Source of the DNA: Saxidomus purpurata | Taxonomy: Eukaryota; Mollusca; Bivalvia; Venerida; Veneridae | Length of the DNA stretch: 64,000 nt | Assembly (NCBI GenBank): GCA_022818135.1 | Contig: JAFMSR010000005.1 | Coordinates: 34,296,872-34,360,871 of the forward strand | Reading direction: 5' to 3' | Shown here: positions 50,081 through 63,260 of the stretch, piece after piece | Numbering within the stretch: position 1 is the stretch's first letter | Layout: the number at the start of each line of letters is the position of its first letter | Translations under genes and position numbers: made by a program | The notes under the pieces: model-generated | Told to the model about the DNA's origin: nothing | What the model saw: only the letters and a program-made list of their open reading frames with translations | Database searches by the model: none

Positions 50081-50679
50081 ACTACATCGAATTTGGATTT
50101 CTCTGTTTTAATCGTAATTTAATTAGATTTGTATTGCGAATTTAAGTTATCGATAAAGCTGGTTGCAATTCGCGATTTGAGTATTGACAGTTCTGACATT
50201 TTGATTAATAGGGAGACACGAGTAATGTGTTGCAAATCTCTATGAGAAACAACGATAAAGTTAAAGGATTCCAACCACATTTTGTCTACCTTGGATTAAT
50301 CTGACAATTGCAGAGAATTTGTTAACATTTGAAGTCTTCGAATGCACATCCTTTTATTTTCAGAAAGCCTGAAGAGTTAACTAACCGACAGCACACTGTT
50401 TTGCTGAATCGATTGCCACATTTGTAGACGTGCCTTCTTTCTTGTTGAGTAACTCAAAAGGAGTTTAGATGTGAACGAGTGAAAAGCTTGTGAAATGACC
50501 AGTATGTTGGATACTTTTATTATTCTATACATGCCTTGTGTGGTTTTATCAGCATATCTATGCTAGGTTTGATTTTAGATTTACAAATATTTTATCGCTC
50601 ATTCTTCATTGACGCGTGTTAGTTATAAGAGACACATCTATCTGGTTCAGTAAGAAAAACGGACTCTATTACAGTTCGA

Positions 50680-50975
50680 TTATTTGCTTATAAAACAGTA
50701 CATTATGATTTGTTTTGACTGCGTTCATGTTCCCTCGTGAAAGATTTGCTTATAAAAGAAAGCGTTATGATTCTTTTGGCTGCGTTCCTGTGTTCTTTTG
50801 CAAAATAAAATGCTATTAAAAAGGTGCGTTATGATTCTTTTGACTGCGTTCATGTTTCCCAATGAAAGATTTGCTTATATAAAAGAGAGCGTTATGATTC
50901 TCTTGGTGGCGTTCGTGTTTCGTTCCGCATAAAATATTACTTATAAAAGAGTGCGTTATTATTCTTTTGACTGCG
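50680..50975 (+). repeat. ~63-bp degenerate tandem repeat with TATAAAA in each unit
   Basis: Five units follow the pattern GATTTGCTTATAAAAGA, GCGTTATGATTCTTTTGACT, GCGTTCATGTTTCC. Perfect TATAAAA occurs at 50689, 50751, 50878 and 50942. It ends about 450 bp before the first TEP exon I can place. Confidence 0.7.
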
Positions 50976-51429
50976 CCGGGTCGTACCGGTCATACACCTC
51001 GAACGAGGATTGTGGACCCAAAAAGCACAAATACAAACGTTTGACAGCGTTCGTGTTTTTCGTGATTATGGCATTTTTTATTCTTGCAGTAAATTATTAT
51101 CTCAGCATAACAAATCATTTAAAATTATAGTGACAAAATTAGGACAGAAAAATAATGACAGAGTATTTTCACATTTTCTTTATAGCAAGTGTTCAGTTTA
51201 ATCTATGTTTGTCAGTTCTACATTACAAACAAATTAGGATAATCTTACAGTGACGTAACAGATAGGCCTATGTCTCGGTGCAGACGAAACTACATAACCA
51301 TTAAAAAAGGATAGCATACTTGCAAGAAATTTTTAAACCTTGAGCCACTGTATTTACAAAGGCATTCCGCTACGTCACTGTCACTGTCACTGTCAAATTA
51401 TCTACTTACTGTAGTTTGTTTCATTTAAG

Positions 51430-54400
51430 GTCATAGTATTTTCTTCCTGTTGTTTGGGATTGTATGGATATCTCACCAGTCAGTGGATGCTGAGGAGAAG
51501 TAAGTTTTAATGTGTTGTCATGGAACCTTTAATCTTCTAAAATTTACGGGTAACAATAAATTTGGTGATAAGTCTTCTAAAATTTACGGGTAACAATACA
51601 TTTGGTGCTAAGTCCTCTAAAATTTACGGGTAACAATAAATTTGGTGATAAGTCTTCTAAATTTTACGGGTAACAATACATTTGGTGATAAGTCCTCTAA
51701 AATTTACGGGTAACAATACATTTGGTGATAAGTCTTCTAAAATTTACGGGTAACAATACATTTGGTGATAAGTCTTCTAAAATTTACGGGTAACAATAAA
51801 TTTGGTGATAAGTCTTCTAAAATTTACGGGTAATAATACATTTGGTGATAAGTCCTCTAAAATTTACGGGTAACAGTGATCCTTCTGTACCTCATCAATG
51901 CAGAGAAAAGGGAAAATAATTACAGCGACAAAACGTACTTCGTAGTTATACATTTTAAAGCATTTATGCGTACATGAAAAATGAAGATCTTTAAAGTTTA
52001 CCCTGCTGTGGCATATTCTACCCTTTCGATCAGTGCGGTATGAGCTCGCGCATTCGAATTTGATCATGGTCTGCTATGTTCACTTTGAGTAATTAATGGA
52101 ACCGTTAAGTTTGAAAGATTTACAAGTCAATTACCAGCTTAGCATGGTAAGAGTGAAACGAACAAACTTGCGTGTTTTTTTCGTGCAGGTACGGGTATGT
52201 CCTGGCACCCCGTTTCGTCATTCCTGACACGGATTTTGTAATAACAGTGGACCTGAAAAATTTCATAGAAATAAAAAGTGGTGCATACGAGGTGACAGCA
52301 GATTTGATGACACGCCACAGCCTTATTGGTATTGTAGCAGAAACGGAACAATTTTCTGCCGGTAATTATTACATTGTCACGTACGCCTTTTAAAAGTGAT
52401 CTATGTTTGCGATGTTGTGTTCAGCCTGTATGCGACCGGTAGGACTTCATATGGCTCAACCTAAGATAGATTTAAGCGATGTTTTGTGACTGTTTTTGAC
52501 AATATATGACCATGAAAAAATAACTAATTTCGATGACCTTTACACACAAATAACTAAATATATCAAGCATGTGCTTATGGCGGTTTTCACATGCGACTGA
52601 TTTCATACAATTTATTTTACTCTGTCTATATTTTTGCCTTAACTTTCATTCTTTTATCATTTTACTTTTATATTCTGTGAATTTTCTTATAGACACTGTA
52701 GCCAATGATTTAAATCGAGTGTGTAGTCTTAAATAAATTAGGCAACTGATAAATTACTACTTCCTCGGATTCTGACGGGATTCATGTCTAATTCCGCAGA
52801 CTGAATTCGAACCCGCGACCTCTTGGTTAGAAATCAAACGTTTGCCAAAGTTATTGAAATCTGATCTTTTTTGTGTGTCAAAGGTGTTAAATTCGTTATA
52901 TGTCTTATGGATACAATTCTAGTTGGTTTCTAATTTCTTTTTCAGGTAATCCAAGGGGAGACATAACCTTGAAGGTAAGTAGTGTACCTACTAATATGTT
53001 TTGTATAACACTTTATTTAATTTACGTAAAAAAAGTCATTTCTAATAACGTTTACCGTAGTTGCCGCAAAATAGCGAATACATGAACTAGTATTGTGCAA
53101 CGTGAGTTATTCAAATCGAATTCGCCTTATCGAAGTAAGTAATTGCCAAGTTCTAAAATAGATATAATTAAGCGATCAGAAGTTAGAAGCTTTGATAAAT
53201 GCAGTTAAGCACTCAGTGGATAGAAACTTTGATGATTGACTATGTTCATAAAAGAAACTCGCCACGATACCGGGTAATGCCCTCAGGGGTAGAAGCTAAA
53301 CACATACATGTATCTACACTAGTCGGCCAAAACAGAAACATTGTAAAACAACACTCATTTGCTGTTAATTCTTTTGAAAGTTTCTTGCTTTATCCATGAA
53401 ATAGGTACCGTATAACCTTTACCCGGATAGTCTCTATAGGGTTTACGTGAATGTGTCTTCAGATGGTATACAATACGGATACACGATGATTGACGTCTTT
53501 ACCCACTTTGAGAGGCCCTCAGTTCTCATACAGACGGACAAGGGATTGTATAAAGCTGGACAAACTGGTAAAACACGCCGGTGTTATTTACATATATAGA
53601 GGATACTTGTTGGTTTCAGTTTTATATCACGTAATAATCTACATTAATTTCAACACGTCGGCACAAAATGTGATCTTTTAAGCACAGTTCAGTGGAGCGA
53701 TTCTGACCAAACAGTGTAATCATTGTTCGGCATGACACACCATAAGGAGCCAGTATACACACTGAACAGAGTTTGCCACTCAAAGGAAACATGCCTGAAA
53801 TATTGTTTTCAATATATGTCTATTATAAACCAGACATATAGTGAAAACTGTATATATACAGGGTTCACCTGTTGCCAAACGTCTGCGGTTAAAATATCAT
53901 ATAATCCATCGTTATATTAAAAAAACACCGGCAATCGATATTGATATTGAAAACGTTAATTAAACGTTGTTTACAGTTGTACATGTATCGGTATAAACTG
54001 TCTCTCACAGCCATGTTCTTGTATTACAACGGCAAACTATGGTAGAATGAAACATAATAAGTTGTATGTCACTGCGCCCTAAATCCCAACCCTTTATATC
54101 TATCCTTAAAAATGTCAACATTTCCTGCTTTCAGTACAGTTCAGGGTGATGATTGTAAATGCCAAAAGGATAGTCGAAGTCAGACCAATGACGATTGAAA
54201 TATTTGTAAGTAGTCTCAGTTGTCACTTCTATTGTTGTAAGTAGTAAATTTATGTACCCGATATTTGTAAGTACATTGTAGTAGCTCAATGTACCACATT
54301 TTCATAAATAGTCTTGATTCCTATTCTGTTTAAAAAGCGATTCCATATCTTTGTAAGTGACCACTTCATTTATCAGCATTATGTGTGAGGCTACGCTTCC

Positions 54401-57400
54401 GTCGGTCTTTCTGTTTCAAAAGAACAGTACAGAAACTATAGACTGAATATATTTTTCAACAAAAGTAGAATGTTATGTTCATGTATGCATTTTTCATATC
54501 ACAAGGATGGTGAGCAAAATAGAGTGAGACGATGGGCGAATGTCTCTGACAACAGTGGTGTATTCGTCGGTAAAATGGAGATGTCTGAGTATCCGGTTCT
54601 AGGAACTTGGTCTATCCAGGCTAAGGCTGACGTGAGTATCTGGTCTGTGACAAGCATCTGATCGGTTACGTTGCAATGAGCCGTTGCATGGTAGAATCGC
54701 GAGCAGTCAAAAATAATGATTTTTTAAAGTGTGCTGATGCAAACACGGATAGATAGAAAAAGAAATTTTATTTAAATGTTGCAGTTATAGAGAAACACCA
54801 AATAACAAATCGGAGACGGCTAACCCTAGTGGTAGCTCGTTCGGATCTCAGAGACACGGGTTCGGTCTACGCCAGCGTCTGTCTTTAAGCAAGAAACACA
54901 ATAATTCCACATTGCCTATCTCTCTCCGTTGAGGTTGATTCCATCTAGATTGTGTTTCGAGTGTAATTAATCTATGGTGTAAGAACTTGTTTCGAATTTA
55001 CTCGAAACAAATTAATTATTCACTTATTATGTTTCTCCCATATTCAAACAGTTTTGTTTTTCCAGGAAATAATGGTTGAAAGTCAAACTTTTGAAGTAAA
55101 GGAGTTTGGTAAGATTTTAGTCACACTTAATATACTAATAGTTGATACATAAACAGAAAACAGAAAAGCAAATCGTATAATTTTGTTGAAATCTTACATA
55201 CCCATACCGCCTCTCTTCATTATTGTATTTGCCTACGCGCTGGCTGTCATTTCCATTGGCCATCCCTAAGTACATTTGATATTTAGTAATGAAACTTCTA
55301 GGAGCAAAAATAACAAGTAGCTATAATATGGCCAAGAAAGCTGTCTTACCGACGGAAATTACTTTAACTTGTACCAAAAACATTCCTAAGTTTGCTTTTC
55401 GAACCCATAAGTACATGTTTGAAATATAGCACAGTATTTTGTCAATAATATTGCAAAAAGTTGGCTTTCTATTAACTCTTTTTTTCGAGAATAAATAACT
55501 TATACCAAATAAAAGCACATGTCAACATTGTCTCAGAATGAATAGAACATGGCTCTATCATTATTCTATCAGTAAACTTATTTTTCAATATTCGTGAAAT
55601 CAAAGTGATCCTGGGACTTTATAAATTAAAACTGTCAAAAAGAATTAATTAAACTTTTCGAAAAGAAATAAAAATACTTCTAACACAGACATGTAGAGAA
55701 ACTTATTTGTTTTATGCTAAACTTTTTAAAGTTTACTGTTTAAAGGGACCATCGAAATTTTTAAATAAAACTTTAATCAGTGATTTTTACTCCTAGAATA
55801 ATAAACATTGCCATAGTTATAACACAAAAATAACAATCTGTATAAGTTTCATTCACATTGAATATAGAGGAAATATGTAAAAAAAAAATTTGACTATCCC
55901 AGTCAAAAATAAAAAATCCACCCTTTCGCTTGTGTATGTCTTAAATTGTATTTGTCATTCACAGAAATAACTTGAAAAATACTTATTTCTTCTATGTTTT
56001 GGAGCATCTACTGTGTTTTGAGCATCATTCTTGTCTATAAACTTATGTGACCATTTTGAAGGGTAATATCACTTTAACAATGAAATTTATTATGTTTATA
56101 TATCAGTCAGAGTGTGATGAGATCTATCTCATATCAGTCAAATTAGGTGATATAAATCTACTAGTTTCAGTGGTACAAGTATATTTTTTACAGTTTATAT
56201 ATGATAAAACGCTTCGCGCTCGTAAATTCATTTAAATTGTAGCACTTTTCGTCGAGATATAGTCCGTGTCTACTCAAAAAAAGAAAATACCTCTATATCT
56301 TATTTTCCAGAATTGCCAAAATTCGACATAGCACTGGATTTACCGGATGTTGTTTCACTCCGTGAGGATTATTTGGAAGGAAGTATAGTTTCGATGTAAT
56401 AATATGCTTAAGTATTACCGTGTGACTTTTTAAATGTTAAATCTTATAACTTCGTAGACCCTTCTTTAAATGACAAAATAATTTAAAATGAAATTTTTTA
56501 TCAATGGAGTTGAAAATAGTAATGGTCAACATTTAAATGTGTTTGCATTGAAGGCAACAAATAAGAAATTAATATGTGTATTTTCTTATTGATTCCAATG
56601 GTCAAGTTGTTTATATTTGTTTATAGGTACACGTTTGGAAAAGGTGTTACTGGTTCAGTTGAATTAGTCATATCATACGGGAACCGAGAACTCAGGGAAA
56701 CGTACAAGGTAATTCCACTTCACAGAAAGTGCATTTAAATTTTGTACGTTTGTCTTTTTTGGTGAAGAAATCAAAGTTCTGTCGTAGCGATAATGGTATA
56801 TTTGAGATATGCCAGGCATTGAACATTGAGATAGCATTTAAGGACACCCGGCATTGCGTGGTAACACAAGAAGATCAATAATTGAAAACGTTAGCCTATA
56901 TGAAAGAAGGAGTGAAACATTCTCTGTAGCATTTTCGAAGTTTTAACATTCTCTCATCCCTAAATAGTATTGTAGATAATTGAAAAAACAACAACAACCA
57001 CCTAATTGCTTAAACACCGGCTTCTCGTCATCCCGATGTGACCTATTGGTTGTGGGTAACAATAAATCGAAACTTTTCTAAATTTTAAATACAACAGTTG
57101 TGTAATGTAGACTATGTCTCCAACATGTTTCAGAAACGCGTAGAATAGTATCATTTGTTCATATTTGAAGCTTACAGATGGTGAGGCAGCAATTAAGATT
57201 GAACTTCTCGACATTGAGGCTCTATTTAAAAGAAAATATAGACAGGAGATGACACGATATAGTAGTAGCTCTTCAATGTCGTCATTTACCACTTCAACAT
57301 TATACTCGCCTCAGAATAGCAGGTAAGATATCACGGGTTGTCAGCCTGATTCTTATATGAATTTTGAAGCGATATCTATCAATTATGTACGTAGAAGTTG

Positions 57401-60400
57401 AATACGGTCAAGCTGTACATTTTCCTTACCCCGTGAAATTTAGTATTCCAATGTTGGATGGACTTGCTTCATGTCTAACTAACGACGCTGGTAAATGATT
57501 TTTTTGTCCCGAGTGCTTGAATCATGAAATTATATTTGCATAAGTGTATGTTACGATACGGACCTGATTATATCCCTCAAACAAAGTTTGATGCAGTTAT
57601 ATAAGTCATTCGTGAGTCGTATAGTCGGTGTTGGTTATTATGTCAACTTTTATCGCAATAACCCCGTGAAGAATTTCATGAATCTTAAGTAAAATGCTCC
57701 CCACATCAGAGCGATAGCAGAACTCAAGTTCCAATCCCGCAAGCTCAAGGTCATTGTAACACTGATATGTCTTTGTTTTGTTGCTTGTTCCCCCATATCT
57801 ACTGAACCCTTTCAAGAACTGTCATAAAACTTGGGTTGAATGTTCATCTTGCCAAGGCAACGTGCAGAACATGACTGTGTTTAACTCCTCCAGAAACAGA
57901 TAAAGGACACATTTTATTGGTTATTGTTTTTGGTGCCTGAACCCCTTGAAGTATATTTCTTTAAACTTGTGTCAAATGTTAATATCATCAAGACAATGTG
58001 CTGCAACGTTATAACCCTGCTGGCTCAAGGTTAAAATCATGCTTATAGATAGATAGGTTTTTCGAGTTCACTTGTAGGATTGTCATGACACTTGGGTTAA
58101 ACATTTTTTTCTAGTCGTAACAATGTGCGTAACCCATGTTTTAACTCTGTCAACTTCAAGGTCAAGGTCCTTGGTCTTTCCTGTCAAAATTTGGTCAACT
58201 GTTAACAATATAATACGCAAAAACAACGACATTGTCTACAGTCATTTTGATTAACGGCTACAAAAATGACACACAGTTATTGCGACTTAAAAGTTTAAGC
58301 AACGAGCAAATAAGTACAATTACATGATATATGCAAAATGTATACTTCCAAGGCAAAGTATGAAACACCTTGAAATAAATTGAATTATAGAAATATGGAA
58401 AATTTATATGATATATATGTATATAAACATTCATTGCAGGCAATACACAGTTAAAGTGTCTGCAACAGTTACAGAGGAGATTACAGGTATTACCAAAAAT
58501 GACGCCATGTACGTGAAATTCGTTCAGTATGACGTACAACTTAAGCTAGTACTTCCAAATGAGAGGTTTTACTTTCTGCCGGGGGAAACTCTTGAAATTA
58601 AGGTAACTGAATAACTAAAATATAAAGTAACATTTTTGGTAGCTCTTCTTATTTAACATGCATGTTTTTTTTAACTTACCATGTTTAATTTGTTTGACTT
58701 TTCCATCATGTATACGAGTGTACAACAAATATGATAAAATATTTAGTCTCAAATACACAAACAGGCAAGACAAAAAATACAGCACACATTATGCAAAACA
58801 AAACACAAAAAAGAGCATACTTTATAAGCAATAAGCAAATACCAAAGACGACACAAATTTTAAACGTAAGCCAAGAAAATAACTACGAAAATACACATGT
58901 AGCTGCGCTTACGGAAGTGTGTGAAATATGAAAGAAAAACACTCTTTATGATTGAAATTTGGCTTTACAAAAAATACAGTTCTATTTAAATAATTTTGAT
59001 GCATTACAACACGAGATTACTTTGGTAATATCAGTTACTTACAGATACTAATAACCGTATCATGCACAATGGTTTTGGTCAGAAATTAGGAGTACATTAT
59101 GTGTAATGCACGTTTACGCCAAATATGCCTCAGTTTAATGACATTGGCTTTTAATCTTTGCTTGACTTTTCGTATACAGGCCCAAGTGACACGTATAACA
59201 GGGTCACCATATAAAGGTCTGGCATCGGACGACTACGAGGTATCGATTGTTGTCACATATCGGCAGGAAGACCAACATCAAGATAAAACATTGATTTCTA
59301 AAAGAAGGTTTACCATTAACAACAAAAACCAGTTTTTGTACAGTATAGATGGCTATACGATAACGCAGGAAATGGAGTCGCTTAAGGCAGAGGTAAGTGG
59401 ACCTATGTTCGAGCCGTTGTCGGGCTACTTGAGATATCTCCATAGGCAAGACGCTTGTTAACTTATATGCCTCAGTCCAGCAAGCTGTAAATGGGAAACA
59501 GCAATGAAAAATCATTGTTTCACTGAAACTTTGGTTGGGCTCTTGTAAATAATAAATTAAAGGGTCGTTAAACGAAGAAATATATACCTAGCAAAGTAAG
59601 AAAAATTGCTCTGTTTCGAGATCAGTAATATATAAGTTAAGCGCAAAGTACATTGAATATAAATTAAGGATGTGTTGTAAATCTTTGTTTTGTATTTTAG
59701 ATTGTGTGCACACTAGCATGAAACAATTAAAATTATTATGTTGGTCTGCCTAGTCTCCTTTTTCCGACCTCTCACTTTTCCCTTCCCCTCTCTGCAACCT
59801 CCATCAGCCCTAGTCATCAGCTATCGTTTTCACGTACCGAACATCGCTGTATATTCTTTTTCTACCGTGATTTTCACTTTTCACCTGCTTTTCACCTGCA
59901 TTTCAATTATTTCTTTCTCTGTTTTTCCTTTGTGCGGTTATTGTCATGAGATAGATTTTTCCCATGGTACTCTACGGTACTCTCACAATTTACTTAGCTA
60001 CTACTGGGCTATTACTTAGCTACTATGCCACGGTATACTCCGGACACGCCAATTTATGCTTTTAGCATTTCCGTTTACCAGCATTCCTACTTTCGGACTT
60101 TGTCACCTAGAGTTGATTACAAATGTTTGTTCGAATATTGTCTTGAAATTTACACTGTGCATGATATTTTTGATGGAAATCCGATTTCATTGTTTTGATA
60201 TCTCTTACGGTTTCTATGTTGTTGTGCTTCAAACATTACAAGTGACGTCACATTTTGCACAGCACGCTATTTCATGTTATTAATCGAGTTTTCCTTCCCC
60301 GTGCTTTTAATTTAAAATAACATGCACCTTGCATTTAAAACGTCCTTTATACATGTAATACAAAAAATTGATGCTTGGGACGTCAGTTGCGATCATGTGA

Positions 60401-61854
60401 CGTCAAACAGGAAAATTCTATTAGAGTTTTGTTTAAAATTTTGCCTTAGCAATTTTGCCTTAAAATTGCTATTAGAAATCAGCTCTTTGAAAAAAAAATC
60501 ATACGTTTGATATGCTATATCATCATTTCACGTTCATTTGATTGATAAAACAGAGGGGTCATCCGCGTACTTTTAACAATTTCACGGAATTTCACCCGTA
60601 CCCCAAACCTTGTTTTGACGATGTGGTGTACTGGGAGTTACTTTGAACGTGTTCTTACATAGGAAAAGTTATTTTATTAAAAGGCTCATGTTTTTCGATA
60701 AAGCAATTTAATGTAGGTTTGCAAAATAAAAACAGTTGTTACCTAATAATTTTTCAGGTCGAGCTTGTCGAAAAAAGAACGGGTAAAATCGTCAGTCAAG
60801 AAACAACGAATTTTTACCAAATAGAAAGTACAGACGGGAATTTTCTTGGACTGGAAAAACGGTCTAGCCCTGACGTGCTAGTAAGTATACAATGCAATGT
60901 TTATTTAAAATGAGACTTAAAATTAGAACAGCCGAAACGTGAAAAGAAATTTCGATTAACATAAATAGCACACACCACTATCAAATGATAGCGCGCTATT
61001 TTTGCTTTTTGTAACTCTACAATGCGGTTTTATGAATGTTTCCAAGGGTTAAGAAACATTTTCGACGTTTGAAAAAACTAAGAGCCTTTCCCCAAGTCTT
61101 GACAAAAGCGCACAATAAGTTAAACTGTATCTTGTACAATAATACTTTTCGGGGAACATGCATGTTAATCTGATCTTCGTCAGTATTGCAAAGAACTTTG
61201 CTGTACAAATTTGTATATACAAGATGTATGGAGACAGGCTGAACATAATTTCATGCTGAGTATTGGATCTGTGAAATACAGTGCAGTTTTGACCGAAAGA
61301 CTCTTAGCCGAAAGATCGAGCAATTGACCGATAAGCATCTTTACTAACCCGCTGTTCCATATCGAGGCTATATGGATGTAAAATCACTTATAGCTCTAAC
61401 TAATATAACTAAGAAAGACACATGTAATAAATCATCTCTCTGACAAATTGACCGTTGATTGTTCGAAAAAACATTCCTAATGTTGCTCTATAAATGGCAA
61501 GCACTTGTTACACATATGGAATAGTACTTATTCAATGATGTTGCAATAAATAAGAAATGCTGACTGAAAACGGGTCATTGTCCAGAAGAAGTTCTGGAAG
61601 AAATGTGTCAACATTGTTTTAGACTAGCAGAACTATGTTATATCATTATTATATTTGCAAGTCTATTATCTTTTAAGCCATAAGTATCTTAAGTGCTAAT
61701 GGGACTCACTATTGATTTTGTACTTTCTACGATTATATTTAATAGATTTGCTGGATTGGCAAATGAATATTTTTGTCAGTTCCAGAATATTGGAGCGACT
61801 GCATCATATAGGATATACATGATTGGCAGAGGAACTATGACAGCGACCTATAAC
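51430..61854 (+). CDS. Alpha-2-macroglobulin/CD109/TEP family protein, 5' part (partial)
   Basis: Fifteen exons join in phase with GT-AG borders: 51430-51499, 52189-52361, 52946-52974, 53405-53567, 54135-54205, 54506-54631, 55066-55108, 56311-56395, 56627-56708, 57171-57322, 58440-58602, 59180-59392, 60758-60880, 61780-61854, plus an unplaced first exon with the start Met (phase requires one base before 51430). The ~523 residues begin with a signal-peptide core (HSIFFLLFGIVWI), then macroglobulin domains: YGYVLAPRFVIPDTDF (MG1), SVLIQTDKGLYKAGQT (MG2), WANVSDNSGVFVGKME, VLGTWSIQA, ELPKFDIALDLP and YTFGKGVTGSVEL (MG3), YFLPGETLEIK (MG4). A Ser/Thr-rich stretch (SSSSSMSSFTTSTLYS) sits in the MG3 part. 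The family acts as secreted or GPI-linked protease trap or opsonin in innate immunity. The bait, thioester (GCGEQ) and receptor-binding parts would lie beyond the window, so TEP, CD109 and A2M cannot be told apart. The placed exons number fourteen. Confidence 0.88.
51534..51876 (+). repeat. 40-bp minisatellite, ~8.5 copies, in TEP intron
   Basis: Units start CTTCTAAAATTTACGGGTAA (or CCTCTAAAA) at 51534 and every 40 bp to 51854, each continuing CAATACATTTGGTGATAAGT. Copies differ at only a few positions. It begins 34 bp after the donor site of the first placed TEP exon. Confidence 0.95.
52790..52850 (-). repeat. tRNA-like SINE fragment in TEP intron
   Basis: A B-box GGGTTCGAATTC and flanking tRNA-like sequence lie on the minus strand. 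No proper tRNA fold is seen. Confidence 0.35.
54811..54885 (+). repeat. tRNA-like SINE fragment in TEP intron
   Basis: An A-box-like TAGTGGTAGCTCG and a B-box-like GGGTTCGGTCTAC are correctly ordered on the plus strand. Stems do not pair, so this is a relic SINE head. Confidence 0.4.
55740..56077. mobile_element. TTAA MITE copy in TEP intron
   Basis: It is bounded by TTAA (55740, 56074). The right end GTAATATCACTTTAA is intact; the left end has lost part of its inverted repeat. The interior (TTTGACTATCCCAGTCAAAA, CATCTACTGTGTTTTG) is closely matched at 62483-62841 in the same orientation. Confidence 0.7.
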
Positions 61855-62399
61855 GTAAGTCCTCCGTGAAATGAAACCTTCAGAAATTTGTTTTTTATAT
61901 CGTTAATTTGATTTCTTTATCTCTGATATGCCTGTGAAAATAAGTCGGTTATACACCTACATTGTTTTATTGACAGTATATTTAAATACAAAAAATTCTG
62001 AATTTTGACGAACACAATTTTCAATTATGATAGAAATGACTGACAATCAGAATGTATCTTTGAATATTCTTTGCAATATTTCAAATGATTTCCTATCAAA
62101 GCATGTCCCAATCAAAGTTGACGGAATTAAACGTGACACCCAGCCAGAATGGTGAAAAGTTATTAATACAGATGTATTGCGGCATCGTAATAAATTAACT
62201 AAACGTTAACAAATAGACGAATATAAAATACCGAGTAATAAACATTCATCAATGATACGAAGACAATCAAAATAATTCCTCTTCCTAAGTAATAAAAAAC
62301 AAAAAATCTTCAAACTAATTATGCTAAATGTGATAAAGAAATTGTCTTATCTAACAAACATATATAATCAAAGTCATAAAATCTGGAAATGACACACAA

Positions 62400-63260
62400 A
62401 ACGTTTAGACATCGGGTGTTCCCTAGGGTTCAATTCTAGGGCCGCTTCTATTTTAAATATACATATATACATGCATTATTCTTTAAAGTGATATTACCAT
62501 TCAAAGTGACCATCATAATATTAAATGAAACATTAATCAGTGATTTATACTCCTAGAATAATAAACATTGCCATAGTTATAACCCAAAAATAACGATCTG
62601 TATAACAGTTTTCATTCACATTGAATATAGAGAAAATCTGTAAAAATCTTTTTTGACTATCCTAGTCAAAAATAAAAAAATGTACCCTTTCGCTTATGTA
62701 TATCTTTATTTGTATTTATCAATAATAGAAATAACTTGGTAAAACTTATTTTTTATATGTTTTTAAAGCATCTACTGTGTTTTGTGTATCATTCTTGACT
62801 ATAAACAAATGTGACCATTTTGAAGGGTAATATAACTGTAAATAAATGACATATCCTTTAAAACTAACACAGGATGCTTAAAACTATTTCCTAACAAGTC
62901 AACGCTCTATGAATCAGGAGTTGATATTGAAAAATCAAATCAAACTAATCTTCAAAGGGACTTAAATTCTTTTAATACGTTGTGTAGCTTAAACAATGTG
63001 GAATTGAACCAGTCTAAAACAAATAGCAAAGTATACGCATACACAATTTATTAAAAGCATGGACATAAAATATTGGGGAATCCCTCATTATAAAAATAGT
63101 CCTGTCCAGAGGTACAAGGTATTTACTTGACAATTGTCTCCCTATCCAAAACATATACGTAGATAAATCATATAATTGCACTCCTGAAAAGAATATCATA
63201 TAACTTAACTGTTGATTTGAGACTGATGTTTTATAATGCCTCCATTTTGCCAAAGTAGTG
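62400..63260 (+). pseudogene. LINE reverse-transcriptase relic
   Basis: SGVP-stop-GSILGPLLF (62413-62455) is reverse-transcriptase motif B with a stop in place of Gln. After a MITE, the frame gives STLYESGVDIEKSNQTNLQR and DLNSFNTLCSLNNVELNQSK, and near 63205 LTVDLRLMFYNASILPK. These are consecutive LINE RT/thumb regions with further stops. It lies 3' of the last TEP exon in the window, probably in its next intron. Confidence 0.75.
62483..62841. mobile_element. TTAA MITE inside the LINE relic
   Basis: The left end is TTAAAGTGATATTACCATTC and the right end, inverted, TTACAGTTATATTACCCTTC. The interior matches the 55740 copy. The right TTAA has mutated to GTAA. It splits the LINE reading between motif B and the following region. 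Confidence 0.75.

Noticed and set aside
51010..51201. Possible first exon of the TEP gene
   Set aside because: The translation has no signal peptide and no donor in the phase needed to join 51430.
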